Shown: positions 17,273 through 25,409 of the stretch, piece after piece
How the letters are laid out: the number at the start of each line of letters is the position of its first letter
Numbering within the stretch: the first letter of the stretch is position 1
Assembly (NCBI GenBank): GCA_017518735.1
Contig: JAFWTY010000004.1
Span: 1-64,000, forward strand
Length of the DNA: 64,000 nt
DNA from: Lachnospiraceae bacterium
GTDB lineage: Bacteria > Bacillota > Clostridia > Lachnospirales > Lachnospiraceae
Direction: 5' to 3'
The notes under the pieces: model-generated
Told to the model about the DNA's origin: nothing
Seen by the model: the letters and a program-made list of their open reading frames with translations, nothing else
Database searches by the model: none
Program-made: the position numbers and the translations under genes

Positions 17273-17320
17273 GTATACTTCCTACCCTTAAGTATACCTT
17301 GTTTACCCCTTCTTTGTAAA
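17273..17320 (-). promoter_or_regulatory. Promoter and inverted repeat for the 136-residue gene
   Basis: On the minus strand, TTTACA (17315-17320), an 18-base spacer and TATACT (17291-17296) form a promoter whose -35 lies in the last clpC codons. An inverted repeat (GTATACTT, 9 bases, AAGTATAC; 17273-17297) overlaps the -10 and the start site, the usual place for a repressor operator. Confidence 0.55.
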
Positions 17321-19747
17321 GGTAACTTTTCCGTTTTTCCAACCTGCCGTTACATGGTCTTTGGCTTTGACATTTCCCTTTAAAATCTCCTCGGCAAGAG
17401 CATCTTCAATCACGTTCTGAACGGCTCTCTTTAATGGTCTTGCGCCCATTTTTGCATTGGAGAATTTCTCGGTAATGTAGTCCGAAAGTGCCGTTGTTAC
17501 CGTAAGGGAAATCTGCATGGTATCCATACAGCGTTTCCTTAGGTTCGAAATCAACAAATTGGTGATTTTCTTCATATCCGCCTTGTTGATCTGACGGAAG
17601 ACTACGATTTCATCAATACGGTTGATAAACTCCGGTTTGAAGATTCGTTTTACTTCTTCCATAACGCCGGATTTCATCTTCTCATGATTTACGTCTTCGT
17701 TGTTTTCCTTTGCAAAGCCCAGGTTTTTCGGATCTACGATTCTGTTCGCGCCTGCATTGGATGTCATGATAATGACGGTATTTTTGAAGTTTACGGTTCT
17801 GCCCTTCGAGTCGGTGATTCGGCCGTCGTCCAGTACCTGCAGTAAGATATTGAATACGTCGGGATGTGCTTTTTCGATTTCATCAAAAAGCACAACGCTG
17901 TAAGGATTCTTTCGAATCTTTTCGGAGAGCTGTCCGCCGTCTTCAAATCCGACATATCCCGGAGGAGAACCGATCATCTTCGATACCGAATGCTGCTCCA
18001 TGTATTCGGACATATCCACACGAATCAGGGCATTTTCATTGCCGAACATTGCTTCCGCGAGTGCTTTGCTGAGCTCTGTTTTACCTACACCTGTAGGACC
18101 GAGGAAAAGGAACGAACCGATCGGACGATTCGGATCGCCGATTCCGGCGCGGCCTCTTCGAATGGATTTGGCAACGGCCGTAACCGCTTCTTCCTGTCCG
18201 ATTACACGCTTATGAAGAATCTTTTCAAGATTCAGTAATCTCTCGGATTCTTTTTCCGCCAGACGGCTGACCGGCACTTTGCTCCAAAGAGAAATCACAT
18301 ATTCCACATCTTCTTTGTTCAGGACTTCTCTCTTCTTGGTTCCGGCTTTGCTCTTCTTTTTCTCAGCCGATTTCTGCAATTTTTCCAGTTCTTTCTTTAA
18401 TTCGGCCACACGGTCAAGATCATAGCCGACCAAAGCCAGTTCGATATCTTTTCGAAGGTTGTCTCTCTTTTCTTCAAGCTCCGCGCTCTGAGAAGAATTC
18501 TTTAAAGCATTCAGTTTTACAAAACTGCATGCTTCATCGATTACATCAATTGCCTTGTCCGGCAGATTACGATCGTTGATGTAGCGTTCGGACAGTTTTA
18601 CGGCTGTCTCCATCGCCTCGTCGGTGATTTCGATTCCGTGGAAGGATTCGTATTTTTCACGGATTCCCTTTAAAATCTTTAAAGTTTCCTCCGCATTCGG
18701 TTCTTCCACAATAATCGGCTGGAATCTTCTTTCCAAAGCAGCATCTTTTTCGATGTATTTCCGGTATTCCGCAATTGTCGTGGCACCGATCAGCTGTACC
18801 TCTCCTCTGGCCAGTGACGGTTTTAAAATGCTGGAGGCATCGATACTGCCTTCTGCTCCGCCGGCACCGATTAACGTATGGATTTCGTCCATAAAGAGGA
18901 TGATATTGCCGTCTGCCGTCACTTCTTCAATGACACCTTTTAAACGCTCTTCAAACTCACCGCGGTATTTACTTCCTGCCACCATGGCAGACATATCAAG
19001 CGAAAGAATTCTCTTTCTTCTGAGTAATTCCGGCACTTCTTTTTTTGCGATTTTCTGCGCCAAGCCTTCCACGATAGCGGTTTTTCCGACACCGGGTTCT
19101 CCGATCAAACAGGGATTGTTCTTGGTTCTTCGAAGAACAATCTGTGTCAGTCTCTTAATTTCTTCTTCACGTCCGACAATCGGATCCAGACGATTCTTCT
19201 CCGCAAGTGCCGTAAGGTCTCGGCTGTATTTTTTGAGCATTCCTTCTTCGTCGGATCTGCCGAAATACTGCTGAAGACGCGGAACAATCTCTTCACGGAT
19301 CATCATGGCATCCTCGCCCATTGAGGAAATCAGAACGGAACGAAGCTTGTTGATATCCACCTTCAAAAGCTCAAAAATCTTACGCGACATCAACTCCGGA
19401 TAATCCAGAAGCAGAAACAGAACATGTTCGGTTCCCGTATATTCTTCGCCCATCTTCTCGGCAAAATCATCGGCTTCATCCAGAATATACTTGGCGGATA
19501 CGGACAATCCGGGTTTCTTGGAAGTACGTTCCGCAATATTTCCGGGACCCTGTGTTGAAATGATCTTCTCAATATTCTCAGGGGTAACATTCATGTGCTT
19601 TAATACTTTTCCGGCAAGGGAATCGCTTTCCTTTGCAAGTCCCCACAAAAGATGTTCCGTTCCGACAAATTTAATATGCTGTTTTCCCGCAAACGCAACC
19701 GCATTGTCGATTGCAGCAAGCAGTTCCTTATTTCTTTTCTTCTCCAT
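17303..19747 (-). CDS. clpC: ClpC-type AAA+ unfoldase of the Clp protease
   Basis: The 814-residue protein has the Clp N-domain (two repeats, about 5-145), a first AAA+ module with Walker A GEPGVGKT and DEIHTLIGAGG, and a middle coiled-coil segment (about 405-465). A second AAA+ module has GPTGVGKT and FDEIEKAHPDV. A C-terminal D2-small domain follows. It matches ClpC rather than ClpB because the middle domain is short. It feeds substrates to ClpP. The usual ctsR-mcsA-mcsB neighbours are absent; instead a YtrA-type GntR regulator lies 6 bp upstream in the same transcript. Confidence 0.95.
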   Translation of the reverse strand: MEKKRNKELLAAIDNAVAFAGKQHIKFVGTEHLLWGLAKESDSLAGKVLKHMNVTPENIEKIISTQGPGNIAERTSKKPGLSVSAKYILDEADDFAEKMGEEYTGTEHVLFLLLDYPELMSRKIFELLKVDINKLRSVLISSMGEDAMMIREEIVPRLQQYFGRSDEEGMLKKYSRDLTALAEKNRLDPIVGREEEIKRLTQIVLRRTKNNPCLIGEPGVGKTAIVEGLAQKIAKKEVPELLRRKRILSLDMSAMVAGSKYRGEFEERLKGVIEEVTADGNIILFMDEIHTLIGAGGAEGSIDASSILKPSLARGEVQLIGATTIAEYRKYIEKDAALERRFQPIIVEEPNAEETLKILKGIREKYESFHGIEITDEAMETAVKLSERYINDRNLPDKAIDVIDEACSFVKLNALKNSSQSAELEEKRDNLRKDIELALVGYDLDRVAELKKELEKLQKSAEKKKSKAGTKKREVLNKEDVEYVISLWSKVPVSRLAEKESERLLNLEKILHKRVIGQEEAVTAVAKSIRRGRAGIGDPNRPIGSFLFLGPTGVGKTELSKALAEAMFGNENALIRVDMSEYMEQHSVSKMIGSPPGYVGFEDGGQLSEKIRKNPYSVVLFDEIEKAHPDVFNILLQVLDDGRITDSKGRTVNFKNTVIIMTSNAGANRIVDPKNLGFAKENNEDVNHEKMKSGVMEEVKRIFKPEFINRIDEIVVFRQINKADMKKITNLLISNLRKRCMDTMQISLTVTTALSDYITEKFSNAKMGARPLKRAVQNVIEDALAEEILKGNVKAKDHVTAGWKNGKVTFTKKG

Positions 19748-19753
19748 GAATAC

Positions 19754-20134
19754 TCAGCATCCTCCGTATTCTTCGTATATTTCGTCAATCAGTCTGTGAA
19801 TCTCTTCTCTCGAAACATTCATACAGCTCGCCCTGGCAAGCAGGATTCGAAGATCCTCCTTGGTTCTTGCAAGCGCACGTAATTTATCGATATCCACGGC
19901 AATAATCGCACCCTTTCTGCGATCGACCTTTACATAGCCTTCCTGCTTTAAGACCGTGTAGGCTTTATTTACCGTATGCATGTTGATACCGACTTCATCC
20001 GCAAGTTGACGCACACTCGGAAGAGCATCTCCCTCATGAACCATCTCCTTTGCGATTCCGATGATGATCTGATTGCAAAGCTGCGTATATAATGCCTCAT
20101 CCGATTGAAAATCAATCTCAAATACAAGATCCAT
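19754..20134 (-). CDS. GntR family (YtrA subfamily) transcriptional regulator
   Basis: The 126-residue protein is a short GntR regulator. Its N-terminal winged helix (about 10-75, with LPSVRQLADEVGINMHTVNKAY) is followed by only a small helical tail, as in the YtrA subfamily. The start is set at the ATG at 20134, with AGGCGGTGA upstream. YtrA-type regulators usually control their own operon through a palindrome over the promoter. Such a palindrome is present here, so this protein probably represses gntR-clpC. The effector is unknown. Confidence 0.9.
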   Translation of the reverse strand: MDLVFEIDFQSDEALYTQLCNQIIIGIAKEMVHEGDALPSVRQLADEVGINMHTVNKAYTVLKQEGYVKVDRRKGAIIAVDIDKLRALARTKEDLRILLARASCMNVSREEIHRLIDEIYEEYGGC

Positions 20135-20181
20135 ACAATCACCGCCTTGTAAATTCGCTTCCAAACTATACAAACAAAAAA

Positions 20182-20225
20182 CTCTCTGTTATATCTATAG
20201 TATAACAGAGAGCCTTATCTGTCAA
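20182..20225 (-). promoter_or_regulatory. gntR-clpC promoter with overlapping palindromic operator
   Basis: On the minus strand, TTGACA (20220-20225), a 17-base spacer and TACTAT (20197-20202) give a near-consensus promoter. A perfect 12-bp inverted repeat (CTCTCTGTTATA at 20182-20193, its complement at 20201-20212, spacer 7) covers the -10. On the minus strand the second arm runs straight into TTTTTTG, so the same DNA can serve as the terminator of the upstream SH3-protein transcript. Transcripts starting at the promoter (about 20190) would not contain the full hairpin. Confidence 0.8.
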
Positions 20226-20271
20226 ATCTCGTTTTGTCTAAAATGCAGGAATTTCAAAGCAAAAATGCATC

Positions 20272-21720
20272 TTATAAATCGATGAAGCTTACGTCGTCAT
20301 CCTCGTCTTCATAGGAATCCTCATCGTACTCATCTTCGTCTTCGTACTCTTCTTCCTCGTCATCCTCTTCTTCGGATACGGTGAAGTAATCGAGGATCTT
20401 ATTCTTGAAGGATTTCTTTTCCTTCTTTGCTTTCTTTGCCTTGGAAGGTTTTACGTATTTTTCTTCCTCTTCCTCGTCATCATACTCTTCTTCGTCTTCT
20501 TCGTCCTCGTACTCTTCTTCCTCATCGTCGTAGTATTCTTCTTTTTCAACCTTCTTGGGAAGAATTACACGTTTGGTTTTTGCGGGCTTCTCGTCGAAGT
20601 CATCATCGAATTCTTCGTAATCGTCGCCGTCATCCTCATCTTCATCGTCATCATCATAATCGATGTCGTAGTTATCACGCTCGTCATCATCTCTTCCGGA
20701 GAATGCCTTCAGTGCAAAGATAATGGTGGTAATCAAGAAGATTGCAGCAAGGATACCGAGAATGATTACAAGTACCATCGGGTTGAAGTTACTGTTCTTC
20801 TTTGCGGAACCGTCATCAAAAAGTCCGTTGTAGGAAACGAAAGAATTGTTCTTGTAATCGTATACATACCACTGTGCAGCACTGTTTCCGGACATACCGT
20901 AAACGATGTAGTAATCGCCTTTTGCCCATGCGGAGTAGATCTGATCGCCCATCTGAACGTCAACTTTTTCATATCCTGCAGGAATGTTGGAAGGCTCGCC
21001 TACGGGCTCTAAGAACTGAAGCTGTGCGGTATTTGCAACGGGTTCGTTATTTGCGGGTGTTTCTTCGGTAGGAGTTTCCTCGGAAGGAGTTTCGACAGGT
21101 TCATCACCGGTTCCGTCGATTGTTGTTTCGGCAGGCTTGTCATCCGTTGCCGGAGCGGTAAAGGTAACTAAGTCGGAACGAATGAAACCGGTCATGTTGT
21201 TACCGTTTGCGGTAAACTTGATCTGATACCACTTGTATCCGTCGGTTGCAGTAGTTTCACCGGTAATGGTGATTTCGGATTTCGGCTGTGCATTTGCAAC
21301 TACATCGGACTTGGTGCTTGCTTCCTTACGGATGTTAACCGCACCGTTGGAATTGATGTATGCCTTTTTCTCTTCTACTGCAGTTACGGTCGTAGTCGGA
21401 GCTGCGTTTCCGGATTTTACAAAATCGGAACGAACATAACCTGTTGTTCCTCCGGTTGTTTTAATCTTATACCATTTATTTCCATCCGATCCTTTGGTTT
21501 CCTCAATAATCGTAATGGATTCGTTTGATTTCAACTTTGCAAGTACGGTACTTGTCGTGTTCGCTTCGGAACGAAGGTTGACATTGTCGCCGGTAATGGT
21601 ACCCGGTGTGTCTGCAAGAGCCGTAAGGGTAAAGATGAACATTGCCACCATAATTCCGGCAAGTCCTCCAAGAACCTTATACAAGGTTGATTTCCATGAT
21701 TTTTTCGTTGCGTTCTTCAT
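20272..21720 (-). CDS. Membrane SH3-domain protein with long acidic tail
   Basis: The 482-residue protein has a signal or anchor helix (about 14-36) and two bacterial SH3 (SH3b) domains (about 42-102 and 118-190; NVNLRSEANTTSTVL and AVNIRKEASTKSDVV). Next come a Thr/Glu/Pro-rich linker, a small globular region (about 235-300) and a transmembrane helix (about 312-334). The C-terminal tail of about 145 residues is dominated by Asp and Glu, with two short Lys-rich patches. SH3b domains usually bind the cell wall, so the N-terminal part is probably outside and the acidic tail inside. Function unknown. It lies 36 bp after purD but ends at its own terminator-like palindrome. Confidence 0.85.
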   Translation of the reverse strand: MKNATKKSWKSTLYKVLGGLAGIMVAMFIFTLTALADTPGTITGDNVNLRSEANTTSTVLAKLKSNESITIIEETKGSDGNKWYKIKTTGGTTGYVRSDFVKSGNAAPTTTVTAVEEKKAYINSNGAVNIRKEASTKSDVVANAQPKSEITITGETTATDGYKWYQIKFTANGNNMTGFIRSDLVTFTAPATDDKPAETTIDGTGDEPVETPSEETPTEETPANNEPVANTAQLQFLEPVGEPSNIPAGYEKVDVQMGDQIYSAWAKGDYYIVYGMSGNSAAQWYVYDYKNNSFVSYNGLFDDGSAKKNSNFNPMVLVIILGILAAIFLITTIIFALKAFSGRDDDERDNYDIDYDDDDEDEDDGDDYEEFDDDFDEKPAKTKRVILPKKVEKEEYYDDEEEEYEDEEDEEEYDDEEEEEKYVKPSKAKKAKKEKKSFKNKILDYFTVSEEEDDEEEEYEDEDEYDEDSYEDEDDDVSFIDL

Positions 21721-21756
21721 AATTCTAACTGACTCCTTCCTGCAAATTTCCCCTAT

Positions 21757-23028
21757 TTATACCTCATCAATCGCTTTTCCGATATCATGTCGCATGTACT
21801 TGTTATCAAAAGTAACCCACTCTGTTGCTTCGTAAGCCTTCTTTCTGGCTTCCTTTAAGTCGGCACCCTTGGCGGTGATGCCGAGTACTCTTCCTCCGTT
21901 GGTTACGATCTTTCCATCCTCAAGTTTGGATCCGGCATGGAAACAGAAATAATCATCCTTGCCATCAAAAGCCTCCAGGCCTTTGATTTCAAATCCCTTC
22001 TCGTAGGAAACCGGATAACCGTCGGAAGCAAGTACAACGCATACTGCTGCGTTATTTTCAAACTGAAGTTCAATCTGATCCAGGGTTCCGTCGATGCAGG
22101 CATCAAAAATACCCAGAATATCATTCTTCATTCTCGGAAGAACAACCTGCGCCTCAGGATCTCCGAATCTTGCATTGTATTCAAGCACCTTCGGGCCGTC
22201 TTTGGTTAACATAAGTCCGAAGAAGATAACTCCCTTGAACGGTCTGTTTTCTGCAGCCATCGCATCTACGGTTTTCTGGTAGATCTCTTTTTTGCAGATT
22301 TCATCAATCTCCTTTGTATAGAAAGGAGACGGGGAAAATGTTCCCATACCGCCGGTGTTCAGTCCCTGATCACCGTCTTTCGCACGTTTGTGATCCTGTG
22401 CGGAAGTCATAATACGAATCGTTGTTCCGTCGCAGAAGGAAAGGACGGAAACCTCACGACCTGTCATGAATTCCTCTACTACCATTCTGTTTCCGGAATC
22501 CCCGAATTTCTTATCCTGCATGATCTCTTTGACGCCTTCTACTGCCTCGTCGTGCGTGTTGCAGATCAACACACCTTTTCCGAGTGCAAGTCCGTCCGCC
22601 TTCAAAACAATCGGATAAGAACAGTTTTCAAGATACTTCAGTGCAGCATCCGCATCATCAAAATTCTCGTATGCCGCAGTGGGAATTCCGTATTTCTTCA
22701 TAAGATCTTTGGAGAATGCCTTGCTGCCCTCTAAGATCGCCGCATTCTTCTTCGGTCCGAATGCACGGATTCCTTTTTCGTTCAATACATCCACCAGGCC
22801 TGCCGCAAGCGGATCATCGGGAGCAACCACAACCAGATCGATAGCTTCACTCACCGCAAATTCGGCAATTTTATCAAACTCCATTACCTTGATGGGTACA
22901 CACTCTGCAAGCTGTGCAATTCCGGCATTTCCGGGTGCACAGTATAACTTCGTAAGTCTTTGGCTTTTGCAAATGGCTGTGCAGATTGCATGCTCTCTGC
23001 CACCGCTGCCTACCACCAGAACTTTCAT
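21757..23028 (-). CDS. purD: Phosphoribosylamine-glycine ligase
   Basis: The 423-residue protein matches PurD along its length. It has an N-terminal GSGGREHAI motif, an ATP-grasp domain with LKADGLALGKGV, the PGNAG segment and the EYNARFGDPEAQ metal-binding motif. It joins phosphoribosylamine and glycine in step two of purine synthesis. The start codon overlaps the purN stop (ATGA), so the two are translationally coupled. Confidence 0.98.
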   Translation of the reverse strand: MKVLVVGSGGREHAICTAICKSQRLTKLYCAPGNAGIAQLAECVPIKVMEFDKIAEFAVSEAIDLVVVAPDDPLAAGLVDVLNEKGIRAFGPKKNAAILEGSKAFSKDLMKKYGIPTAAYENFDDADAALKYLENCSYPIVLKADGLALGKGVLICNTHDEAVEGVKEIMQDKKFGDSGNRMVVEEFMTGREVSVLSFCDGTTIRIMTSAQDHKRAKDGDQGLNTGGMGTFSPSPFYTKEIDEICKKEIYQKTVDAMAAENRPFKGVIFFGLMLTKDGPKVLEYNARFGDPEAQVVLPRMKNDILGIFDACIDGTLDQIELQFENNAAVCVVLASDGYPVSYEKGFEIKGLEAFDGKDDYFCFHAGSKLEDGKIVTNGGRVLGITAKGADLKEARKKAYEATEWVTFDNKYMRHDIGKAIDEV

Positions 23029-23642
23029 GCTTTTTCTCCTTCTCCCAAAGGAACTTTACCTTCCGCAATCAAACGGATTGCTCTGGGCATGATTACCCAC
23101 TCCGCTTCTTCCATGATGCGCTGCTGTAACTCCTTCGGGGTATCTCCTTCTTTTACTTCTACTGCCTTCTGTAAAATAATCGGTCCCGTATCGGTTCCTT
23201 CATCCACAAAATGCACCGTGGCACCCGATACCTTCACGCCTCTTGCAAGCGCTGCTTCATGCACTTTCAAACCATAATAACCGGTTCCGCAAAAAGACGG
23301 AATTAAGGACGGATGAATGTTGATAATCCGGTTTCTGTATGCCTTGATTACTTCTTCGGGAACTACAACCAGGAAGCCGGCAAGCACAATCAAATCGGGC
23401 GTTGCTTCGTTTATTGCTTTAAGCAATGCCTTGTGGAAATCCTCACGATTTTCAAATGTCTTCGGGGATACGCACACGCCTTCGATTCCTGCATTACGCG
23501 CACGTTCCAATGCGAACGCATTCGGATTGTTGGAGATGACGCGAACAATCTTCGCATCTCCAAGTTCACCAGCCTTCTCGGCATCTATAATTGCCTGTAA
23601 ATTGGTTCCGCCTCCGGAAACACAAACCAGTACTCTTAACAT
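23025..23642 (-). CDS. purN: Phosphoribosylglycinamide formyltransferase
   Basis: The 205-residue protein is a typical folate-dependent PurN. It has the N-terminal SGGGTNLQAII motif that binds the phosphate, the catalytic NIHPSLIPSF segment, and HFVDEGTDTGPII with the catalytic aspartate. It transfers a formyl group to glycinamide ribonucleotide, the step after PurD. It overlaps purD by four bases and follows purM by 30 bp. Confidence 0.98.
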   Translation of the reverse strand: MLRVLVCVSGGGTNLQAIIDAEKAGELGDAKIVRVISNNPNAFALERARNAGIEGVCVSPKTFENREDFHKALLKAINEATPDLIVLAGFLVVVPEEVIKAYRNRIINIHPSLIPSFCGTGYYGLKVHEAALARGVKVSGATVHFVDEGTDTGPIILQKAVEVKEGDTPKELQQRIMEEAEWVIMPRAIRLIAEGKVPLGEGEKA

Positions 23643-23672
23643 TCTTATTATCCTTTATCTTCGCAGTACGGA

Positions 23673-24698
23673 TTAAACAATCACTGCTTCCTTCTCGCCT
23701 GCTACGGTCTGACCGATGACATATGCCGTCTCACCGGCTTTCTGTAATGCTTCTAGCGTCTTGTCAACATCGGAAGGATCCACACAAAGCACCATACCGA
23801 TACCCATGTTGTAAGTATTGTACATCATCTGATCGGTAATGTTTCCGGTTGCCTGAAGCAGATTGAAAATAGCGGGAACTTCATAAGAAGATTTCTCGAT
23901 TCTCGCACCGATTCCATCCGGAAGCATACGGGGAATATTCTCATAGAAACCGCCGCCGGTAATATGGCTGCATCCCTTGATGGTCACGCCGGATTCTTTG
24001 ATGCTCTTCAAAGCTTTTACATAAATCTTGGTCGGAGTAATCAATGCTTCCCCGAGGGTCATTCCGAGAGAATCCACATAGCGGAAAAGGTTTTCCTTGT
24101 TTACGTTGAAGACCTTACGAACCAGCGAAAAACCATTGGAATGAATACCGGAAGATGCAATACCGATTAAAGCATCGCCTGCTTTGATACTCTGACCGGT
24201 AATTAAGTCTTTCTCATCTACAACACCTACGGCAAAACCCGCAAGATCGTACTCTTCTTCCGGCATAAGACCGGGATGCTCCGCAGTCTCGCCACCGATC
24301 AATGCACAGCCGGCCTGAATACATCCCTCGGATACACCCTTCACGATGGAAGCGATTTTTTCGGGATAGTTCTTGCCGCATGCAATATAGTCCAAGAAGA
24401 ACAACGGTTCACCGCCGGCACATGCGATATCGTTCACGCACATTGCAACGCAGTCGATACCAACCGTATCATGCTTGTCCATAAGAAACGCAAGTTTAAT
24501 CTTGGTTCCGACGCCGTCCGTTCCGGACACCAGTGTGGGTTTTTCCATTCCTTTGATTTTTTCCATGGAAAATGCACCGGAAAAGCCGCCGATTCCGCCC
24601 AGTACTTCGGGACGCATCGTCTCTTTTACGTATTTCTTCATCAGTTCTACGGACTGATAACCTGCTTCAATGTCGACACCTGCGGACTTGTAATCCAT
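23673..24698 (-). CDS. purM: Phosphoribosylformylglycinamidine cyclo-ligase
   Basis: The 341-residue protein starts [13 protein letters not shown] and carries the PurM signatures [36 protein letters not shown] and GGETAEHPG. It closes the imidazole ring to give AIR in purine synthesis. It sits 32 bp after purE and 30 bp before purN in a four-gene run. Confidence 0.98.
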   Translation of the reverse strand: MDYKSAGVDIEAGYQSVELMKKYVKETMRPEVLGGIGGFSGAFSMEKIKGMEKPTLVSGTDGVGTKIKLAFLMDKHDTVGIDCVAMCVNDIACAGGEPLFFLDYIACGKNYPEKIASIVKGVSEGCIQAGCALIGGETAEHPGLMPEEEYDLAGFAVGVVDEKDLITGQSIKAGDALIGIASSGIHSNGFSLVRKVFNVNKENLFRYVDSLGMTLGEALITPTKIYVKALKSIKESGVTIKGCSHITGGGFYENIPRMLPDGIGARIEKSSYEVPAIFNLLQATGNITDQMMYNTYNMGIGMVLCVDPSDVDKTLEALQKAGETAYVIGQTVAGEKEAVIV

Positions 24699-24730
24699 TG
24701 TGTTCTCCTTTCGTTTTCCAAACCTTTTTT

Positions 24731-25240
24731 CTATTTCTCCATATATGCTCTGTATCCGACTTCCTGTAAGCGCTCATCTTTCTTCTGCACGCCTTCCTTT
24801 AAGGAAGCTGCATACTCTTTCACTTTTGCAAGAAGTTCCGGATCGGAAGTGGCAAGAATCTTTGCAGCAAGAATTGCCGCATTTGCACCGCCGTTAATCG
24901 CAACGGTTGCCACCGGAATTCCGGAAGGCATCTGTACGATGGAATATAAGGAATCTCTTCCGCCTAAAGAAGAGGTATGCATCGGAATACCGATTACGGG
25001 CAACGGAAAAATTGCCGCACACATACCGGGAAGATGCGCTGCCATACCGGCACCTGCAATGATTACCTTATAGCCTTTTTCTTCGGCACTTTTTGCATAT
25101 TCAAAAAACTCATCCGGCTCTCTGTGTGCCGAAATAATGTTCATTTCATAAGAAATTCCGAAATCATCAAGAACCTGTGCAGCTTTCGCCATTACCGGCA
25201 TATCGGAATCGCTACCCATTACTATTCCAACCTGAGGCAT
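24731..25240 (-). CDS. purE: N5-carboxyaminoimidazole ribonucleotide mutase
   Basis: The 169-residue protein is a class I PurE, with [12 protein letters not shown], the ISAHREPD catalytic segment and [12 protein letters not shown]. It moves the carboxyl group of N5-CAIR to make CAIR and normally works with PurK, which is not in this window. It is the first gene of the purE-purM-purN-purD run. No purine riboswitch was recognised upstream. Confidence 0.97.
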   Translation of the reverse strand: MPQVGIVMGSDSDMPVMAKAAQVLDDFGISYEMNIISAHREPDEFFEYAKSAEEKGYKVIIAGAGMAAHLPGMCAAIFPLPVIGIPMHTSSLGGRDSLYSIVQMPSGIPVATVAINGGANAAILAAKILATSDPELLAKVKEYAASLKEGVQKKDERLQEVGYRAYMEK

Positions 25241-25277
25241 TTTTACTTCCTTCTTTCTATGTCAAAAATCATCTTCA

Positions 25278-25302
25278 ACCGCAACATATTGTGGTCAGTA
25301 TA
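25278..25302 (-). promoter_or_regulatory. Palindrome and -10-like box upstream of purE
   Basis: The 18-bp imperfect palindrome ACCGCAACATATTGTGGT (25278-25295, two non-matching pairs) directly follows a -10-like TATACT (minus strand, 25297-25302) about 60 bp upstream of the purE start. No convincing -35 box pairs with it. It may be a purine operator, but it does not match the B. subtilis PurR box I know. Confidence 0.35.
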
Positions 25303-25409
25303 CACTCATACAAACTAACCCTTGATATTGTACTATTTTTGGAAACCATCGTCAAGGAAGCTTGTAAATATTTTGTAACATTTGGCAACTTTTTTACGGG
25401 TGCCGAAAA

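Noticed and set aside
25278-25295. Purine riboswitch or B. subtilis-type PurR box upstream of purE
   Set aside because: No purine aptamer core was seen, and the palindrome does not match the PurR box pattern (CGAA and TTCG arms).
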